Assembly: GCF_008831285.2 (NCBI RefSeq)
Contig: NC_045140.1
Location: 26,988,131-27,052,130, forward strand
Origin: Nymphaea colorata
Taxonomy: Eukaryota; Streptophyta; Magnoliopsida; Nymphaeales; Nymphaeaceae
Length of the DNA stretch: 64,000 nucleotides
Direction: 5' to 3'
This document shows positions 62,940 to 64,000 of this stretch, piece after piece. The notes under the pieces were generated by a model. That model made no database searches and was not told where the DNA came from. It worked only from the letters and a program-made list of their open reading frames with translations. How positions within the stretch are numbered: position 1 is the stretch's first letter; the number at the start of each line of letters is the position of its first letter. Position numbers and translations under genes: made by a program.

Positions 62940-64000
62940 GTAGACAGCAAGTTTAGATGCTGATTTTTATTGTGTTGAGTAAAAATGAGAATGCAATTTA
63001 AAACATTTGTTTGAGTGGATAAGCAATTCAATCCCTCTGTTTTTCAAGAAGGAAAAAAATATCTGCAGATAGATAACAAGATCACCTATAAAATTCTAGT
63101 CATAGTCACTGATAAATGAAGCATAAAAAGTTGAGACTTTTCTGATGTGATCATATGTTGGATGAGGAGGTGCAATGGCTGGCGTGAAAGCTTGTGGAGA
63201 TATACTCAAGTGTCAAAAACCCAACTAGCAGGCTTAGTGGCCAGGCTAATCAGTTGAGTAAGATATCCAGTGAACTGATCTAAGTTTCAAACGAGTGACC
63301 AGGCTAGTCAAGTAGACTGTTGACTAGTCCTTAACTCATACATATATACGTGCATTCTTTGTATTGATATCTATGTTTCTGTATTTATTTCCATATAAAC
63401 TTATGGACATATTTTTGCTTATTGATAGCATAGTCACAAAAAACACTTTTTTTGAAAAAACCCTAGGTAAACGCGATAAATAAGTCTGCCGTTTAAAACT
63501 AAAAGAAACACTTTTTTTTTAAAAAAAAATGCCAACACAAAAAACGTGAATAAAACACGTTTTTTTTGTCATTTTTTTTCACATTCTTTAATGCAAAACT
63601 TCTTGTTTTCATTTTTTAATTTTTATTTTTTAATCTACTTATTTTTTGATGTTTGTATTGTTGAAATTAGAGGAGTTTATGTTTGTTGGTGGTTCTTTGT
63701 AATATTAAAGAGTTATAAGATCTCTTTAATATTTTCTTTATTTTAGATTGATGTAATCTGTAAATCTCTTTATAATAGAGATTAGGGTTAGTGAATATAC
63801 GTTTTCTCTCCCCAACTCTCACGACTTCAACTCTTTCTCTCTCTCTCCACGTCTCAAGGCTGCAACATGTGTTATTAGTTTCTCACTTATTTTATTTTCC
63901 CCTAATTTTATTTTTTTTTGAACTTTTAAAAATTACCATATTTTTCTCTTTTTTTTTCAAACTCCATGTATTATACCGAAGGAAAACCTCACTGTTTAAA
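62940..64000 (+). other. SEC10 intron 14 (partial) with repeat-like sequence
   Basis: No further SEC10 exon is found before the window end, so the intron exceeds 1.06 kb. From about 63640 the sequence (AGATTGATGTAATCTGTAAA, then ATAGAGATTAGGGTTAG and CTCTCTCC tracts) resembles the end of an LTR, but no terminal TG..CA pair, primer-binding site or duplication could be paired. The class is uncertain. Confidence 0.45.

Overview
This is a nuclear chromosome segment from a flowering plant. The evidence is seven spliced genes with GT-AG introns, plant-specific products (the chloroplast-movement factor JAC1, an RRA-type arabinosyltransferase, a Raf-like group C kinase, peroxisomal-type pseudouridine kinase), AT-rich introns and spacers full of microsatellites, and small non-autonomous DNA transposons. 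Nothing in the sequence fixes the species. I assembled the gene models by hand from splice signals, reading-frame continuity and similarity to known families. All listed exon lengths keep frame.

Layout. 388-4475 (-): pfkB pseudouridine kinase, 9 coding exons. 7161-15262 (-): large subunit of the splicing factor U2AF (U2AF65), 13 coding exons, with a 3.1-kb intron after the first part of RRM1. 18492-20317 (+): GT77 arabinosyltransferase (RRA), 2 exons. 20936-27858 (-): ARP, an AP endonuclease with a SAP domain and a probable chloroplast transit peptide, 12 coding exons. 31365-38353 (+): JAC1, an auxilin-like J-domain protein, 8 coding exons. 39895-44188 (-): Raf-like group C protein kinase, 6 coding exons. 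57829-62939 (+, continuing past the right edge): SEC10 subunit of the exocyst, first 14 coding exons. Its untranslated leader probably begins near 50.3 kb, giving a roughly 7.3-kb leader intron.

The genes share no pathway and look like ordinary plant housekeeping or signalling neighbours. U2AF65/RRA and ARP/JAC1 are divergent pairs, and RRA/ARP converge with 618 bases between stop codons.

The accessory content lies between genes and in large introns. Two related hAT-type MITEs each carry target-site duplications (28837-29114, and 62101-62373 inside a SEC10 intron). A 733-bp inverted-repeat element is packed with a palindromic 16-mer (52848-53580). There is a decayed Myb/SANT-like transposon-associated gene (about 54750-55545), a cluster of AAAACC/GGTTTT motifs (45860-46370), and several short tandem duplications.

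The most interesting gene-structure points are two candidate GC-AG introns. One is the first intron of U2AF65 itself. The other is a 72-nt, frame-preserving, stop-free intron (exitron-like) just before the J domain of JAC1. I saw no CRISPR array, operon, rRNA or convincing tRNA. I found no clearly undescribed multi-gene system.
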